A stretch of DNA of 64,000 nt from SSSZ01 sp036732025 (GCA_036732025.1 DAINDE010000009.1:1-64000); one strand, 5' to 3'. Positions 7,390-16,374 are shown, numbered from the stretch's first letter. Numbers and translations: made by a program. The notes: generated by a model from the sequence alone, not told the origin.

Positions 7390-7923
7390 ATGTCTCGAGT
7401 TGGTAAGAATCCCATCGCCCTGCCGGCCGGCGTCGAAGTCAAGCTCGCCGGCGAGCAGATCACCGTCAAGGGCCCCCTGGGCACCCTGACGACCGCGGCC
7501 CATCCCGCCGTCACCGTCGCTGTCGATGGCCAGAGCGTTGTCGTCAGCAAGGTTGAGGGTGCGGCCAACGCCGGCGCCATGTGGGGCACCATGCGTGCCA
7601 ACCTGAACAACATGGTGACCGGTGTTTCCAAGGGTTTTGAAAAGAAGCTGCAGTTGGTGGGCGTCGGTTACCGCGCCCAGGCTCAGGGCGACACCCTGAA
7701 CCTCACCCTTGGCTTCTCCCACCCGGTGGCCCACAAGATGCCCGCCGGCGTGAAGGTCGAGTGCCCGACCCAGACGGAAATCCTTATCAAGGGTTCCGAC
7801 AAGCAGCAGGTCGGTCAGGTCGCCGCCGAAGTCCGCGCGTATCGCAAGCCCGAGCCCTACAAGGGCAAGGGTGTCCGTTACGCCGACGAAGTGGTGGTTA
7901 TCAAGGAAACCAAGAAGAAGTAA
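7390..7923 (+). CDS. rplF: 50S ribosomal protein L6
   Basis: The product has 177 aa, as in E. coli, with two L6 repeats and the signature PEPYKGKGVRYADE near the C-terminus. L6 lies near the factor-binding region of the 50S subunit. A GGGAGGAG site stands just upstream of the ATG. Confidence 0.97.
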   Translation: MSRVGKNPIALPAGVEVKLAGEQITVKGPLGTLTTAAHPAVTVAVDGQSVVVSKVEGAANAGAMWGTMRANLNNMVTGVSKGFEKKLQLVGVGYRAQAQGDTLNLTLGFSHPVAHKMPAGVKVECPTQTEILIKGSDKQQVGQVAAEVRAYRKPEPYKGKGVRYADEVVVIKETKKK

Positions 7924-7932
7924 GGGTGGCAT

Positions 7933-8289
7933 ATGTTTAACAGGAAAGAAGCGCGACTGCGCCGTGCCCGCAAAACCCGGGCCAAAATCGCCGAGCTCAA
8001 AGCTGTGCGCCTGTGCGTCAACCGCACGAACTGCCACATTTACGCCCAGATCATCTCGCCCTGCGGCGGCAAGGTTCTGGCTTCGGCTTCCACGCTGGAC
8101 AAGGACGTTCGCAAGGATGTCCCGAACGGCGGTAACAAGGCTGCTGCCACTGCCGTTGGCAAGCTGATCGCCGAGCGCGCCAAGGCCGCCGGCGTCGAGC
8201 AGGTGGCTTTCGATCGTTCCGGCCTCCAGTACCACGGTCGCGTTCAGGCGCTGGCGGAAGCCGCGCGTGAAGCTGGCCTGAAGTTCTGA
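7933..8289 (+). CDS. rplR: 50S ribosomal protein L18
   Basis: This encodes 118 aa (E. coli 117). L18 carries 5S rRNA into the large subunit with L5. The basic start MFNRKEARLRRARKTRAKI, the LCVNRTNCHIYAQII strand and the terminal FDRSGLQYHGRVQALAEAAREAGL are characteristic. Confidence 0.96.
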   Translation: MFNRKEARLRRARKTRAKIAELKAVRLCVNRTNCHIYAQIISPCGGKVLASASTLDKDVRKDVPNGGNKAAATAVGKLIAERAKAAGVEQVAFDRSGLQYHGRVQALAEAAREAGLKF

Positions 8290-8316
8290 TCGGCGGCGAA
8301 AGGATAAGGTTAAGAA

Positions 8317-8844
8317 ATGGCTAAACCTGAAAGAAACAAGAAGCCCCAGCAGGCTGAAGAGCGCGACGACGGTCTGCGCGAAAAGATGGTCTCGGTCAAC
8401 CGCGTCACCAAGGTGGTGAAGGGCGGCCGGATCCTCGGTTTCGCGGCATTGACCGTAGTTGGTGATGGCGATGGCGGTATCGGCATGGGCAAGGGCAAGT
8501 CCCGCGAAGTGCCGGTGGCCGTGCAGAAGGCCATGGACGAAGCCCGTCGCAAGATGGCCAAGGTCAACCTCAAGAGCGGTACCGTGCATCACACCGTGAT
8601 GGGCCGCCACGGCGCCACCACCGTGATGATCCAGCCGGCGCCGGAAGGCACCGGCATCATCGCCGGCGGCGCCATGCGCGCGGTCTTCGAGGTGGTCGGC
8701 GTCACCAACGTGGTGGCCAAGGCCCACGGTTCGACCAATCCTTACAACATCGTGCGCGCCACCATCGACGGGCTGTCGAAGGTGAATACGCCGGCCGAAG
8801 TTGCTGCCAAGCGCGGCAAGTCGGTGGAACAGATCCTGGGGTAA
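8317..8844 (+). CDS. rpsE: 30S ribosomal protein S5
   Basis: The 175-aa product (E. coli 167) has the N-terminal double-stranded-RNA-binding fold (LREKMVSVNRVTKVVKGGR) and the C-terminal S5 domain. S5 lies at the mRNA entry channel and affects decoding fidelity. The extra residues are at the N-terminus (AKPERNKKPQQAEERDD). Confidence 0.97.
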   Translation: MAKPERNKKPQQAEERDDGLREKMVSVNRVTKVVKGGRILGFAALTVVGDGDGGIGMGKGKSREVPVAVQKAMDEARRKMAKVNLKSGTVHHTVMGRHGATTVMIQPAPEGTGIIAGGAMRAVFEVVGVTNVVAKAHGSTNPYNIVRATIDGLSKVNTPAEVAAKRGKSVEQILG

Positions 8845-8847
8845 GCC

Positions 8848-9030
8848 ATGGCTGACAAGAAGATCAAGGTGACCCTCGTCAAGAGCGTCATCGGTACCAA
8901 GCAGGACCACCGCGCCACCGTGCGCGGCCTGGGGCTGCGCAAGCTGAACAGTTCCGCTGAACTGCTGGACACGCCCGCCGTGCGGGGCATGATCCAGAAG
9001 GTCCAGTACCTGGTTAAGGTCGAGGGTTAA
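8848..9030 (+). CDS. rpmD: 50S ribosomal protein L30
   Basis: This 60-aa protein starts MADKKIKVTLVKSVIG and contains the usual TVRGLGLRKLNS turn. L30 is a small peripheral 50S protein, conserved in proteobacteria but missing from some lineages. It lies 3 bp after rpsE and 3 bp before rplO. Confidence 0.95.
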   Translation: MADKKIKVTLVKSVIGTKQDHRATVRGLGLRKLNSSAELLDTPAVRGMIQKVQYLVKVEG

Positions 9031-9033
9031 GCC

Positions 9034-9468
9034 ATGCGTCTGAACACCATCAAGCCCGGCGAGGGCTCCAAGCACGCCGCCAAGCGCGTCGGTCGCGGCA
9101 TCGGTTCCGGCCTCGGCAAGACCGCCGGCCGTGGCCACAAGGGCCAGAAGTCCCGTTCCGGCGGCTTCCACAAGGTCGGCTTCGAAGGCGGCCAGATGCC
9201 CCTGCAGCGTCGCCTGCCCAAGCGCGGCTTCAATTCCCTGACCCGCGCCCGCAACTACGAAGTGCGCCTGACCGATCTGGAGCGCCTGCCGGTCGACGAA
9301 ATCGATCTGCTGGCCCTGCAGGCTGCCGGTGTGGTTCCCGGCGACGCCCTGTCTGCCAAGGTGATCCTGTCGGGTGCCATCACCCGCAAGGTTGCCCTCA
9401 AGGGCATCGGTGCCACCAAGGGCGCCAAGGCGGCTATCGAAGCCGTCGGCGGCTCCATCGCCGAGTAA
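9034..9468 (+). CDS. rplO: 50S ribosomal protein L15
   Basis: The 144-aa product, as in E. coli, has the Gly-rich basic N-terminus (KRVGRGIGSGLGKTAGRGHKG) that threads into 23S rRNA, followed by GGQMPLQRRLPKRGF. L15 is a late-assembly large-subunit protein. It directly precedes secY, as in nearly all bacteria. Confidence 0.97.
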   Translation: MRLNTIKPGEGSKHAAKRVGRGIGSGLGKTAGRGHKGQKSRSGGFHKVGFEGGQMPLQRRLPKRGFNSLTRARNYEVRLTDLERLPVDEIDLLALQAAGVVPGDALSAKVILSGAITRKVALKGIGATKGAKAAIEAVGGSIAE

Positions 9469-9491
9469 CGAGTCGGGAAAAGGACAGGACG

Positions 9492-10814
9492 TTGGCAGCG
9501 AATCCCAATACCGTAGGCAAGGGCGGCAAGTTCGGCGATCTCAAGCGCCGCTTGTGGTTCCTGTTGGGTGCCCTGGTGGTTTATCGCATTGGCGCCCACA
9601 TCCCGGTGCCGGGCATCGACCCCAATGTCCTTTCCGATCTCTTCAACTCGCAGCAAGGCGGCATCCTGGGCATGTTCAACATGTTCTCGGGCGGTGCCCT
9701 CTCCCGTTTCACCATCTTTGCGCTGGGGATCATGCCGTACATCTCGGCATCGATCATCATGCAGTTGATGAGCGTTGCCAGTCCGCAACTCGAGGCCCTG
9801 AAGAAGGAAGGCGAGGCCGGACGGCGCAAGATCACCCAATACACCCGCTACGGCACCGTGGCCCTGGCCCTGTTCCAGGGGCTCGGCATCGCCATCGCCC
9901 TGGAGGCTCAGGCCGGCCTGGTCCACGAGCCCGGCTTCATGTTCCGCCTGACCACCGTCACCACTCTGGTGACCGGCACCATGTTCCTGATGTGGCTCGG
10001 TGAGCAGATCACGGAGCGGGGCCTGGGCAACGGCATCTCCATCATCATCTTTGCCGGTATCGCCGCGGGTCTGCCCAACGCCATTGGCGGGTTGCTCGAG
10101 CTGGTCCGTACCGGCGCCATGCACCCGCTGACCGCCCTCATCATCAGCGTCCTGGTCGTTCTGGTCACCGCCTTCGTCGTCTTTGTCGAGCGGGGTCAGC
10201 GCAAGATTCTGGTCAATTACGCCAAGCGCCAGGTGGGCAACAAGATCTATGGCGGGCAGAGTTCGCACCTGCCCCTCAAGCTCAACATGTCGGGCGTCAT
10301 CCCGCCCATTTTCGCCTCGTCGATCATTCTCTTTCCCGCCACCGTGGCTGGCTGGTTCGGATCCGGCGACTCCATGCGCTGGCTGAAGGACCTCGCCGGT
10401 GCCCTGTCGCCCGGCCAGCCGATCTACGTGATGTTGTACACGGTGGCCATCATCTTCTTTTGCTTCTTTTATACCGCCTTGGTCTTCAATTCCAAGGAAA
10501 CCGCGGACAACCTGAAGAAGAGTGGCGCCTTCGTTCCCGGCATCCGGCCCGGCGAACAGACCGCCCGCTACATCGACAAGATTCTGATGCGCCTGACCCT
10601 GGTGGGCGCCGCCTACATCACCGTCGTCTGCCTCCTGCCCGAGTTCCTCATCCTGAAGTGGAACGTTCCCTTCTATTTCGGCGGCACGTCGCTCCTGATC
10701 ATCGTGGTCGTGACCATGGATTTCATGTCCCAGGTCCAGGCCTACGTCATGTCGCATCAATACGAGAGCCTGCTGAAGAAAGCCAATTTCAAGGGCTCGC
10801 CGCTGATCAAGTAA
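9492..10814 (+). CDS. secY: Protein translocase subunit SecY (TTG start)
   Basis: The 440-aa integral membrane protein has ten predicted helices. It forms the SecYEG channel for export and membrane insertion in the inner membrane. The N-terminus GKFGDLKRRLWFLLGALVVYR, the plug region near GIDPNVL and the cytoplasmic GQRKILVNYAKRQVG and GIRPGEQT loops identify it. The only start that preserves the conserved N-terminus is TTG at 9492, behind an AGGACAGGA site. A weak start of this kind may lower SecY output relative to the ribosomal genes. Confidence 0.96.
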   Translation: MAANPNTVGKGGKFGDLKRRLWFLLGALVVYRIGAHIPVPGIDPNVLSDLFNSQQGGILGMFNMFSGGALSRFTIFALGIMPYISASIIMQLMSVASPQLEALKKEGEAGRRKITQYTRYGTVALALFQGLGIAIALEAQAGLVHEPGFMFRLTTVTTLVTGTMFLMWLGEQITERGLGNGISIIIFAGIAAGLPNAIGGLLELVRTGAMHPLTALIISVLVVLVTAFVVFVERGQRKILVNYAKRQVGNKIYGGQSSHLPLKLNMSGVIPPIFASSIILFPATVAGWFGSGDSMRWLKDLAGALSPGQPIYVMLYTVAIIFFCFFYTALVFNSKETADNLKKSGAFVPGIRPGEQTARYIDKILMRLTLVGAAYITVVCLLPEFLILKWNVPFYFGGTSLLIIVVVTMDFMSQVQAYVMSHQYESLLKKANFKGSPLIK

Positions 10815-10821
10815 ACCGGGT

Positions 10822-11040
10822 ATGTCGAAGGAAGACGTCATCGAAATGCAGGGGGAGGTCATCGAAAACCTCCCCAACGCGACCTTCAAGGTCAAGCTGG
10901 AAAACGGCCACGTTGTCCACGCCTTCATTTCCGGCAAGATGCGCATGCACTACATCCGCATCCTGCCGGGGGACAAGGTGACGGTGCAATTGACGCCCTA
11001 CGATTTGAGCAAGGCCCGGATCACCTTCCGGGCAAAGTAA
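10822..11040 (+). CDS. infA: Translation initiation factor IF-1
   Basis: The 72-aa single OB-fold protein starts MSKEDVIEMQGEVIENLPN and ends LSKARITFRAK. IF-1 binds the 30S A site during initiation. Its position between secY and rpmJ is characteristic of betaproteobacteria. In E. coli infA is elsewhere. Confidence 0.97.
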   Translation: MSKEDVIEMQGEVIENLPNATFKVKLENGHVVHAFISGKMRMHYIRILPGDKVTVQLTPYDLSKARITFRAK

Positions 11041-11117
11041 ACAGAATTCTCTACGCAATAAACCGCGGGGTTAGGAATCACGGCTGCTTCCGAGCTCTCG
11101 CAGACGAGGAGTGAAAC

Positions 11118-11231
11118 ATGAAAGTGCAACCTTCTGTGAAGTGTATCTGCCGCAATTGCAAGGTCATCCGTCGCAAGGGCGTCGTGCGCATCATCTGCAA
11201 GGACCCGCGTCATAAGCAGCGCCAGGGCTAA
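11118..11231 (+). CDS. rpmJ: 50S ribosomal protein L36
   Basis: The 37-aa product starts MKVQPSVKCICRNCK and ends KDPRHKQRQG. It carries the zinc-ribbon ligands C11, C14, C27 and H32, so this is the zinc-binding form. L36 binds 23S rRNA near the factor site. A GAGGAGTG site stands upstream of the ATG. A 77-bp gap from infA holds no other obvious feature. Confidence 0.95.
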   Translation: MKVQPSVKCICRNCKVIRRKGVVRIICKDPRHKQRQG

Positions 11232-11284
11232 GTGCCCGGCGTGAGTCCGGTATTCGTTAATTTTCGAAAAATTGGAGTGATTCG

Positions 11285-11647
11285 ATGGCCCGTATCGCAG
11301 GGGTAAACATTTCGAACCATCAGCATGCCGAAATCGCTCTGACCGCGATTTACGGTATCGGCCGTACCCGTGCCCAGAAGATCTGTGACGCGGCCGGCAT
11401 TGTCCGTACCACCAAGGTGAAGGATCTGTCCGACGCCGACATGGATCGCCTGCGCGAGGAAGTGGGCAAATACACCGTCGAGGGCGATCTGCGCCGCGAG
11501 GTGACCATGAGCATCAAGCGCCTCATGGACCTGGGCTGCTACCGCGGCCTGCGTCACCGCAAGGGCCTGCCCTGCCGCGGCCAGCGCACCCGTACCAACG
11601 CTCGTACCCGCAAGGGTCCGCGCAAGGCCATCGCCGGCAAGAAGTAA
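11285..11647 (+). CDS. rpsM: 30S ribosomal protein S13
   Basis: The product has 120 aa (E. coli 118). S13 in the head contacts the P-site tRNA and L5. MARIAGVNI, the helix-two-turn-helix IYGIGRTRAQKI and the C-terminal RGLPCRGQRTRTNARTRKG identify it. It opens the alpha operon. The 53-bp leader contains an AT-only dyad (11259-11273) just before the GGAG site. Whether this takes part in S4 autoregulation is not evident. Confidence 0.97.
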   Translation: MARIAGVNISNHQHAEIALTAIYGIGRTRAQKICDAAGIVRTTKVKDLSDADMDRLREEVGKYTVEGDLRREVTMSIKRLMDLGCYRGLRHRKGLPCRGQRTRTNARTRKGPRKAIAGKK

Positions 11648-11659
11648 TAGGGACGAAAC

Positions 11660-12049
11660 ATGGCAAAGACTGCTACCAAAGTTCGCAAGAAGGTCAAGAA
11701 GAACGTGGCCGAGGGCATTGCCCACATCCACGCTTCCTTCAACAACACCATCATCACCATCACCGATCGCCAGGGCAATGCGCTGTCCTGGGCCACCTCC
11801 GGTGGTGCCGGCTTCCGCGGTTCCCGTAAGTCCACCCCTTTCGCCGCCCAGGTGGCTGCCGAGGCGGCTGGCAAAGCGGCCCAGGAATGTGGCGTCAAGA
11901 ATCTGGAAGTCCGCATCAAGGGGCCCGGTCCCGGCCGCGAATCTTCGGTCCGCGCCCTCAACGCGCTGGGCATGAAGATCACCGCCATTTCCGACGTCAC
12001 GCCGGTTCCCCACAACGGTTGCCGTCCGCCCAAGAAGCGCCGCATCTAA
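11660..12049 (+). CDS. rpsK: 30S ribosomal protein S11
   Basis: This 129-aa protein has the strand HASFNNTIITITDRQGN and the C-terminal TPVPHNGCRPPKKRRI. S11 forms the platform near the Shine-Dalgarno helix. It lies 12 bp after rpsM in the alpha operon. Confidence 0.97.
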   Translation: MAKTATKVRKKVKKNVAEGIAHIHASFNNTIITITDRQGNALSWATSGGAGFRGSRKSTPFAAQVAAEAAGKAAQECGVKNLEVRIKGPGPGRESSVRALNALGMKITAISDVTPVPHNGCRPPKKRRI

Positions 12050-12061
12050 GGAGAAAGACAA

Positions 12062-12691
12062 GTGGCTCGTAATCTCGATCCGAAATGCCGTCAGTGCCGC
12101 CGCGAAGGCGAAAAGCTCTTTTTGAAGGGCGAAAAGTGCTACACGGACAAGTGCGCCATTGAGCGTCGTTCCTATGCGCCCGGCCAGCACGGCCAGAAAT
12201 CCGGTGCCCGTCTTTCCGACTATGGCGTCCACCTGCGTGCCAAGCAGAAGATCCGTCGCGTTTATGGCGTGCTCGAAGGCCAATTCCGCAAGACCTTCTT
12301 CGAAGCCGAGCGCCGCAAGGGCCAGACCGGCGAAAACCTGCTGCAGTTGCTGGAAGCGCGCCTGGATTCCGTCGCCTACCGCATGGGCTTCGGTGCTTCC
12401 CGTGCCGAGTCCCGCCAGGTCGTCCGCCACAATGGGGTGCTGGTCAACGGCAAGCGGGTCAATATCCCGTCCTACGTGGTCAAGCCCGGCGACGTGGTGC
12501 AACTGACCGACCGTGCCAAGGGTTCCCTGCGCGTCAAGGCCGCCCTCGAGGCCGCCGAGTCCCGCGGCTTCCCCGAGTGGATCTCCGTCGACGTCAAGGA
12601 AGGCAAGGGTACCTTCAAGGCCATGCCGCAGCGTTCCGAATTGCCGTCGACCCTGAACGAAGGTCTGGTCATCGAACTTTATTCGAAGTAA
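12062..12691 (+). CDS. rpsD: 30S ribosomal protein S4 (cysteine-containing form)
   Basis: The 209-aa product has GTG as start, behind AAGGAGAA. S4 nucleates 30S assembly and in E. coli represses the alpha operon. The N-terminal domain carries C9, C12, C26 and C31, the zinc-binding pattern that E. coli S4 has lost. The S4 RNA-binding domain lies near residues 95-160 (RLDSVAYRMGFGASRAESRQ). Confidence 0.96.
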   Translation: MARNLDPKCRQCRREGEKLFLKGEKCYTDKCAIERRSYAPGQHGQKSGARLSDYGVHLRAKQKIRRVYGVLEGQFRKTFFEAERRKGQTGENLLQLLEARLDSVAYRMGFGASRAESRQVVRHNGVLVNGKRVNIPSYVVKPGDVVQLTDRAKGSLRVKAALEAAESRGFPEWISVDVKEGKGTFKAMPQRSELPSTLNEGLVIELYSK

Positions 12692-12715
12692 TCACCGAGG
12701 TCAGGAAACTTGCCC

Positions 12716-13690
12716 ATGCAAAGCAGTGGACTTCTGAAACCCCGCATCATCGACGTGCAAAGCGTTTCTCCGGTGCAGGCCAAGGTTGTGATGGAGCCGT
12801 TCGAACGCGGCTTCGGTCACACCCTGGGCAATGCCCTGCGCCGCATCCTGCTCTCTTCCATGCCGGGCTACGCCCCCACGGAAGTGACCATGGATGGCGT
12901 TCTGCACGAGTACTCCACCGTGGATGGTGTCCAGGAAGATGTCGTTGACATCCTTCTCAACCTCAAGGGCGTGGTGTTCAAGCTGCACAACCGCGAGGTC
13001 GTCACCCTGAACCTGTCCAAGGAAGGCGAAGGCGTTGTCCGTGCCGGCGACATCGAGTTGCCCCACGACGTCGAGATCATCAACCCCGAGCACGTCATCG
13101 CTCACCTCTCCCCGGGCGGCAAGTTGTCCATGGAGATCAAGGTGGAGAAGGGCCGCGGCTACGTCCCCGGCAACGTGCGCAACCTGGGCGACTCCAAGAC
13201 CATCGGCAAGCTGGTCCTGGACGCTTCCTACAGCCCCATCCGCCGCGTCGCCTACAACGTCGAGAGTGCCCGCGTCGAGCAGCGTACCGACCTGGACAAG
13301 CTGATCGTCGATATCGAAACCAACGGCGTCGTCGAGCCGGAAGAAGCCATCCGCTACGCCGCCCGCGTGCTGATGGAACAGCTCTCCGTCTTCGCCGACC
13401 TGGAAGGCACCGCCCCGGTGGCGGAGGCTTCCAAGCCGGCCCAGGTGGACCCGGTGCTGCTCCGCCCGGTGGACGATCTCGAATTGACGGTTCGCTCTGC
13501 CAACTGCCTGAAGGCCGAGAACATCTACTACATCGGCGACCTCATCCAGCGTACCGAGAACGAGCTCTTGAAGACCCCCAACCTGGGTCGCAAGTCGCTC
13601 AACGAAATCAAGGAAGTGCTGGCTGCCCGCGGTCTGACCCTGGGTATGAAACTCGAGAACTGGCCGCCCGCCGGTCTGGAAAAGGCCTGA
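12716..13690 (+). CDS. rpoA: RNA polymerase alpha subunit
   Basis: The product has 324 aa (E. coli 329). The N-terminal dimerisation domain contains FERGFGHTLGNALRRILLSSMPG. A flexible linker near residues 232-245 leads to the C-terminal domain (LELTVRSANCLKAENIYYIGDL) that binds UP elements and activators. The ATG at 12716 has an AGGAAA site at about 9 bp. An in-frame TTG at 12710 is too close to that site. Confidence 0.97.
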   Translation: MQSSGLLKPRIIDVQSVSPVQAKVVMEPFERGFGHTLGNALRRILLSSMPGYAPTEVTMDGVLHEYSTVDGVQEDVVDILLNLKGVVFKLHNREVVTLNLSKEGEGVVRAGDIELPHDVEIINPEHVIAHLSPGGKLSMEIKVEKGRGYVPGNVRNLGDSKTIGKLVLDASYSPIRRVAYNVESARVEQRTDLDKLIVDIETNGVVEPEEAIRYAARVLMEQLSVFADLEGTAPVAEASKPAQVDPVLLRPVDDLELTVRSANCLKAENIYYIGDLIQRTENELLKTPNLGRKSLNEIKEVLAARGLTLGMKLENWPPAGLEKA

Positions 13691-13749
13691 TCGGCCTTCC
13701 CCGACCGCGGCAGCCAAGGGACGCCTGCAGAATATAGAAAGGATTAACC

Positions 13750-14151
13750 ATGCGTCACCGTAATGGACTTCGCAAACTCAACCGTACCAGCAGCCATCGC
13801 CTGGCGATGCTGCGCAACATGACCGTTTCGCTGCTCCGCCACGAAGCGATCAAGACCACGCTGCCCAAGGCCAAAGAACTGCGTCGCGTCGTCGAGCCCA
13901 TGATTACCCTGGGCAAGACGCCGACCCTGGCCAACAAGCGCCTGGCCTTCGACCGCCTGCGCGACCGCGAGATCGTGGTCAAGCTCTTCGCCGAAATCGG
14001 CCCGCGCTACGCGGCCCGTCCCGGTGGCTACCTGCGCATCCTCAAGTGCGGTTTCCGCGTTGGCGACAACGCGCCGATGGCCTTCGTCGAACTCGTGGAT
14101 CGCCCCGAGCCGACGGAGCCCGTCGAAGTGGCCGAGGAAGCTGCCGCCTAA
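13750..14151 (+). CDS. rplQ: 50S ribosomal protein L17
   Basis: The 133-aa product starts MRHRNGLRKLNRTSSHRLAML, the family signature. L17 sits near the exit tunnel. An acidic tail (EPTEPVEVAEEAAA) follows the conserved domain. This is the last gene of the ribosomal cluster, and an intrinsic terminator follows 25 bp downstream. Confidence 0.97.
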   Translation: MRHRNGLRKLNRTSSHRLAMLRNMTVSLLRHEAIKTTLPKAKELRRVVEPMITLGKTPTLANKRLAFDRLRDREIVVKLFAEIGPRYAARPGGYLRILKCGFRVGDNAPMAFVELVDRPEPTEPVEVAEEAAA

Positions 14152-14172
14152 GTCGGCTTGTTCACCGCTACG

Positions 14173-14201
14173 AAAGGCCGGAGGAAACTCCGGCCTTTTT
14201 T
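14173..14201 (+). terminator. Rho-independent terminator of the alpha operon
   Basis: GGCCGGAG (14176-14183) pairs perfectly with CTCCGGCC (14188-14195) around a GAAA tetraloop. Six T residues (14196-14201) follow, with matching A residues on the other side. It ends the 14-kb ribosomal cluster and separates it from the convergent gltL gene. On the - strand only three T follow the hairpin, so it acts mainly on + strand transcripts. Confidence 0.92.
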
Positions 14202-14213
14202 CTTGGGCGGTCC

Positions 14214-14942
14214 TCAGTGCTGCAGGATCTTGGCCAGGAACTGCTGGGCCCGCTCCGAGCGGGGGTTGGCGAAGAAGGTTTCCGTGCCCTCGTCCTCGAC
14301 GATGCGGCCGTGGTCCATGAAGATCACCCGGTGGGCCACCCGCTTGGCGAAGCCCATCTCGTGGGTGACGCACATCATGGTCATGCCCTCCTGGGCCAGC
14401 TCGGTCATGACGTCCAGCACCTCGTTGATCATCTCCGGGTCCAGGGCCGAGGTGGGCTCGTCGAAAAGCATGCAGATGGGGTCCATGGCCAGGGCCCGGG
14501 CGATGGCCACCCGCTGCTGCTGGCCGCCGGAAAGCTGGCCGGGGAACTTGTGGGCGTGGGCCTTCAGCCCCACCCGGTCGAGGAGCTTCAGGCCCTTGTC
14601 CACCGCCTCGTCACGGCCGCGCTTCAACACCTTCATCTGGGCAATGGCCAGGTTGTCGGTGATGCTCATGTGGGGAAAGAGTTCGAAGTGCTGGAAGACC
14701 ATGCCCACCCGGGCCCGCAGCTTGGACAGGTTGGTCCGGGGGTCGCCGACGGAGGTGCCATCGACGACGATGTTGCCGGCCTGGAAGGGCTCCAGGCCAT
14801 TGACGCACTTGATGAGGGTGGACTTGCCGGAGCCCGAGGGGCCGCAGACCACCACCACCTCGCCCTTGGCGATGGTGGTGCTGCAGTCCTTGAGGACTTC
14901 GAAGCTGCCGTACCACTTGGATACCTTGTCGATCTCGATCAC
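14214..14942 (-). CDS. gltL: Glutamate/aspartate ABC importer, ATP-binding protein
   Basis: The 242-aa ATPase (E. coli GltL 241) has Walker A GPSGSGKST at residues 34-42, signature LSGGQQQR, Walker B CMLFDEP and the THEMGFA switch. It powers the periplasmic amino-acid importer formed with GltJ and GltK. The start is GTG, overlapping the gltK stop as GTGA, so translation is coupled. The polar amino acid transporter family is certain. The glutamate/aspartate assignment rests on GltI and gene order. Confidence 0.92.
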   Translation of the reverse strand: MIEIDKVSKWYGSFEVLKDCSTTIAKGEVVVVCGPSGSGKSTLIKCVNGLEPFQAGNIVVDGTSVGDPRTNLSKLRARVGMVFQHFELFPHMSITDNLAIAQMKVLKRGRDEAVDKGLKLLDRVGLKAHAHKFPGQLSGGQQQRVAIARALAMDPICMLFDEPTSALDPEMINEVLDVMTELAQEGMTMMCVTHEMGFAKRVAHRVIFMDHGRIVEDEGTETFFANPRSERAQQFLAKILQH

Positions 14943-15613
14943 TTGACGTACCTCGCTTGCAGGCGGCGGACCAGTTGGGAGGCGGAGAAACAGAGGACGA
15001 AATAGACCGCGCCGGCGAAGAGCAGCAGTTCCACCAGGCGGCCGTCCCGGTCGCCCACCTTGTAGGCGGTACCGAAGAAGTCGGAGAGGCCGATGACATA
15101 GACCAGGGATGTGTCCTGGAAGAGGATGATGGCCTGGGTGAGCAGCAGGGGCACCATGTTGCGGAAGGCCTGGGGCAGCACCACCAGGCGCATCGTCTGG
15201 CCGGGCGTGAGGCCGAGGGCGAGCCCCGCCGCCACCTGGCCCTTGGGTACGCTCTGGATGCCGGCGCGGATGATTTCCGAATAGTAGGCCGCCTCGAAGA
15301 GGGCGAAGGCGACCAGGGCCGAGGTGAGCCGGATATCGGCGATGCCCTCCCCGAAGATCGCCCGCAGCACCTGGGGAACGATGAGGTAGAACCACAGGAT
15401 GACCATCACCAGCGGCACCGAGCGGAAGAGATTGACATAGCCGGCGGCCAGGGCGGCGACGATGCGGTTGCTGCCTAGCCGGGCAACGGCCAGTACCGTG
15501 CCCCAGACAATGCCGACGACGATGGCGGTGGCCGTCACCTCGAGGGTGATGGTCATTCCCCTGGCGAGAAGGGGCAGGGCACCGGGAATGGAAGACCAGT
15601 CGAATTCGTACAT
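14939..15613 (-). CDS. gltK: Glutamate/aspartate ABC importer, permease
   Basis: This 224-aa inner-membrane permease has about five helices. The coupling loop motif EAAYYSEIIRAGIQSVPKGQVAAG is of the HisMQ type. It starts FDWSSIPGALPLLARGMTITL, as GltK does. It lies 3 bp after gltJ and overlaps gltL by 4 bp, and pairs with GltJ as a heterodimeric channel. Confidence 0.9.
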   Translation of the reverse strand: MYEFDWSSIPGALPLLARGMTITLEVTATAIVVGIVWGTVLAVARLGSNRIVAALAAGYVNLFRSVPLVMVILWFYLIVPQVLRAIFGEGIADIRLTSALVAFALFEAAYYSEIIRAGIQSVPKGQVAAGLALGLTPGQTMRLVVLPQAFRNMVPLLLTQAIILFQDTSLVYVIGLSDFFGTAYKVGDRDGRLVELLLFAGAVYFVLCFSASQLVRRLQARYVK

Positions 15614-15616
15614 GGG

Positions 15617-16357
15617 CTATTTCCCTCCCCCGACGTAGCCGGGAATCTGCACCCGCCTTTCCAGGCGGCGCATGAGGAACATCACCGTGGCGTTGATCAG
15701 GATGTAGAGCAGGGTCACGGCCAGGAAGGCCTCGTAGGGTTGGGCGGTGTAATCCACCAGTTGCTGGGCCTGGCGGGACAGTTCGATGAGGCCGATGGTG
15801 GTGGCGACGGCGGAGTTCTTGAAGATGTTGAGGAATTCCGAGGTGAGCGGCGGGATGACGATGCGCAGGGCCATGGGCAGCATGACATGGCGGTAGGTCT
15901 GGGGCAGGGTGAGGCCCAGGGCCAGGGCGGCGTTCTTCTGGCCCCGGGGCAGGGAACCGATGCCGGCCCGCACCTGCTCCGCCACCCGGGCACTGGTGAA
16001 CAGCCCGAGGCAGAGCATCGCCGCCAGGAACTGCTGGAGGAGAGGGTCGGCCTGCTTGAAGGCGTTGCCCCACTGGGGCGGGAGCAGTTCGGGGAGGACG
16101 AAGTACCAGGAAAAGAGCTGGACGAGGAGAGGGACGTTGCGGAAGAGTTCCACCCAGGTCGCCGCCAGGCCCGCCAGCCAGCGGTTGGGTACAGTGCGCA
16201 GCACGCCGACCAGGGCGCCTACCGCCAGGGCGATGACCCAGGCGGAAAGGGAAAGGCCGATGGTCCACTTGAGCCCGGTGAACAACCAGCCCAGGTAGGT
16301 GCTGTCACCGGCCGGGGTCGGTTGCAGAAAGACCGACCAGTTCCAGTTGTAGCTCAT
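15617..16357 (-). CDS. gltJ: Glutamate/aspartate ABC importer, permease
   Basis: The 246-aa permease (E. coli GltJ 246) starts MSYNWNWSVFLQ. It has five or so membrane segments and the coupling motif SARVAEQVRAGIGSLPRGQ. It is the partner of GltK. A 66-bp gap with a hairpin separates it from gltI upstream, and gltK follows after 3 bp. Confidence 0.9.
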   Translation of the reverse strand: MSYNWNWSVFLQPTPAGDSTYLGWLFTGLKWTIGLSLSAWVIALAVGALVGVLRTVPNRWLAGLAATWVELFRNVPLLVQLFSWYFVLPELLPPQWGNAFKQADPLLQQFLAAMLCLGLFTSARVAEQVRAGIGSLPRGQKNAALALGLTLPQTYRHVMLPMALRIVIPPLTSEFLNIFKNSAVATTIGLIELSRQAQQLVDYTAQPYEAFLAVTLLYILINATVMFLMRRLERRVQIPGYVGGGK

Positions 16358-16374
16358 GATGCCCCTCCACGGAT

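Noticed and set aside
7240..9171. Open - strand frame of 643 codons opposite rpsH to rplO
   Set aside because: It lies wholly antisense to ribosomal protein genes. Codon bias on the + strand explains the absence of stops.
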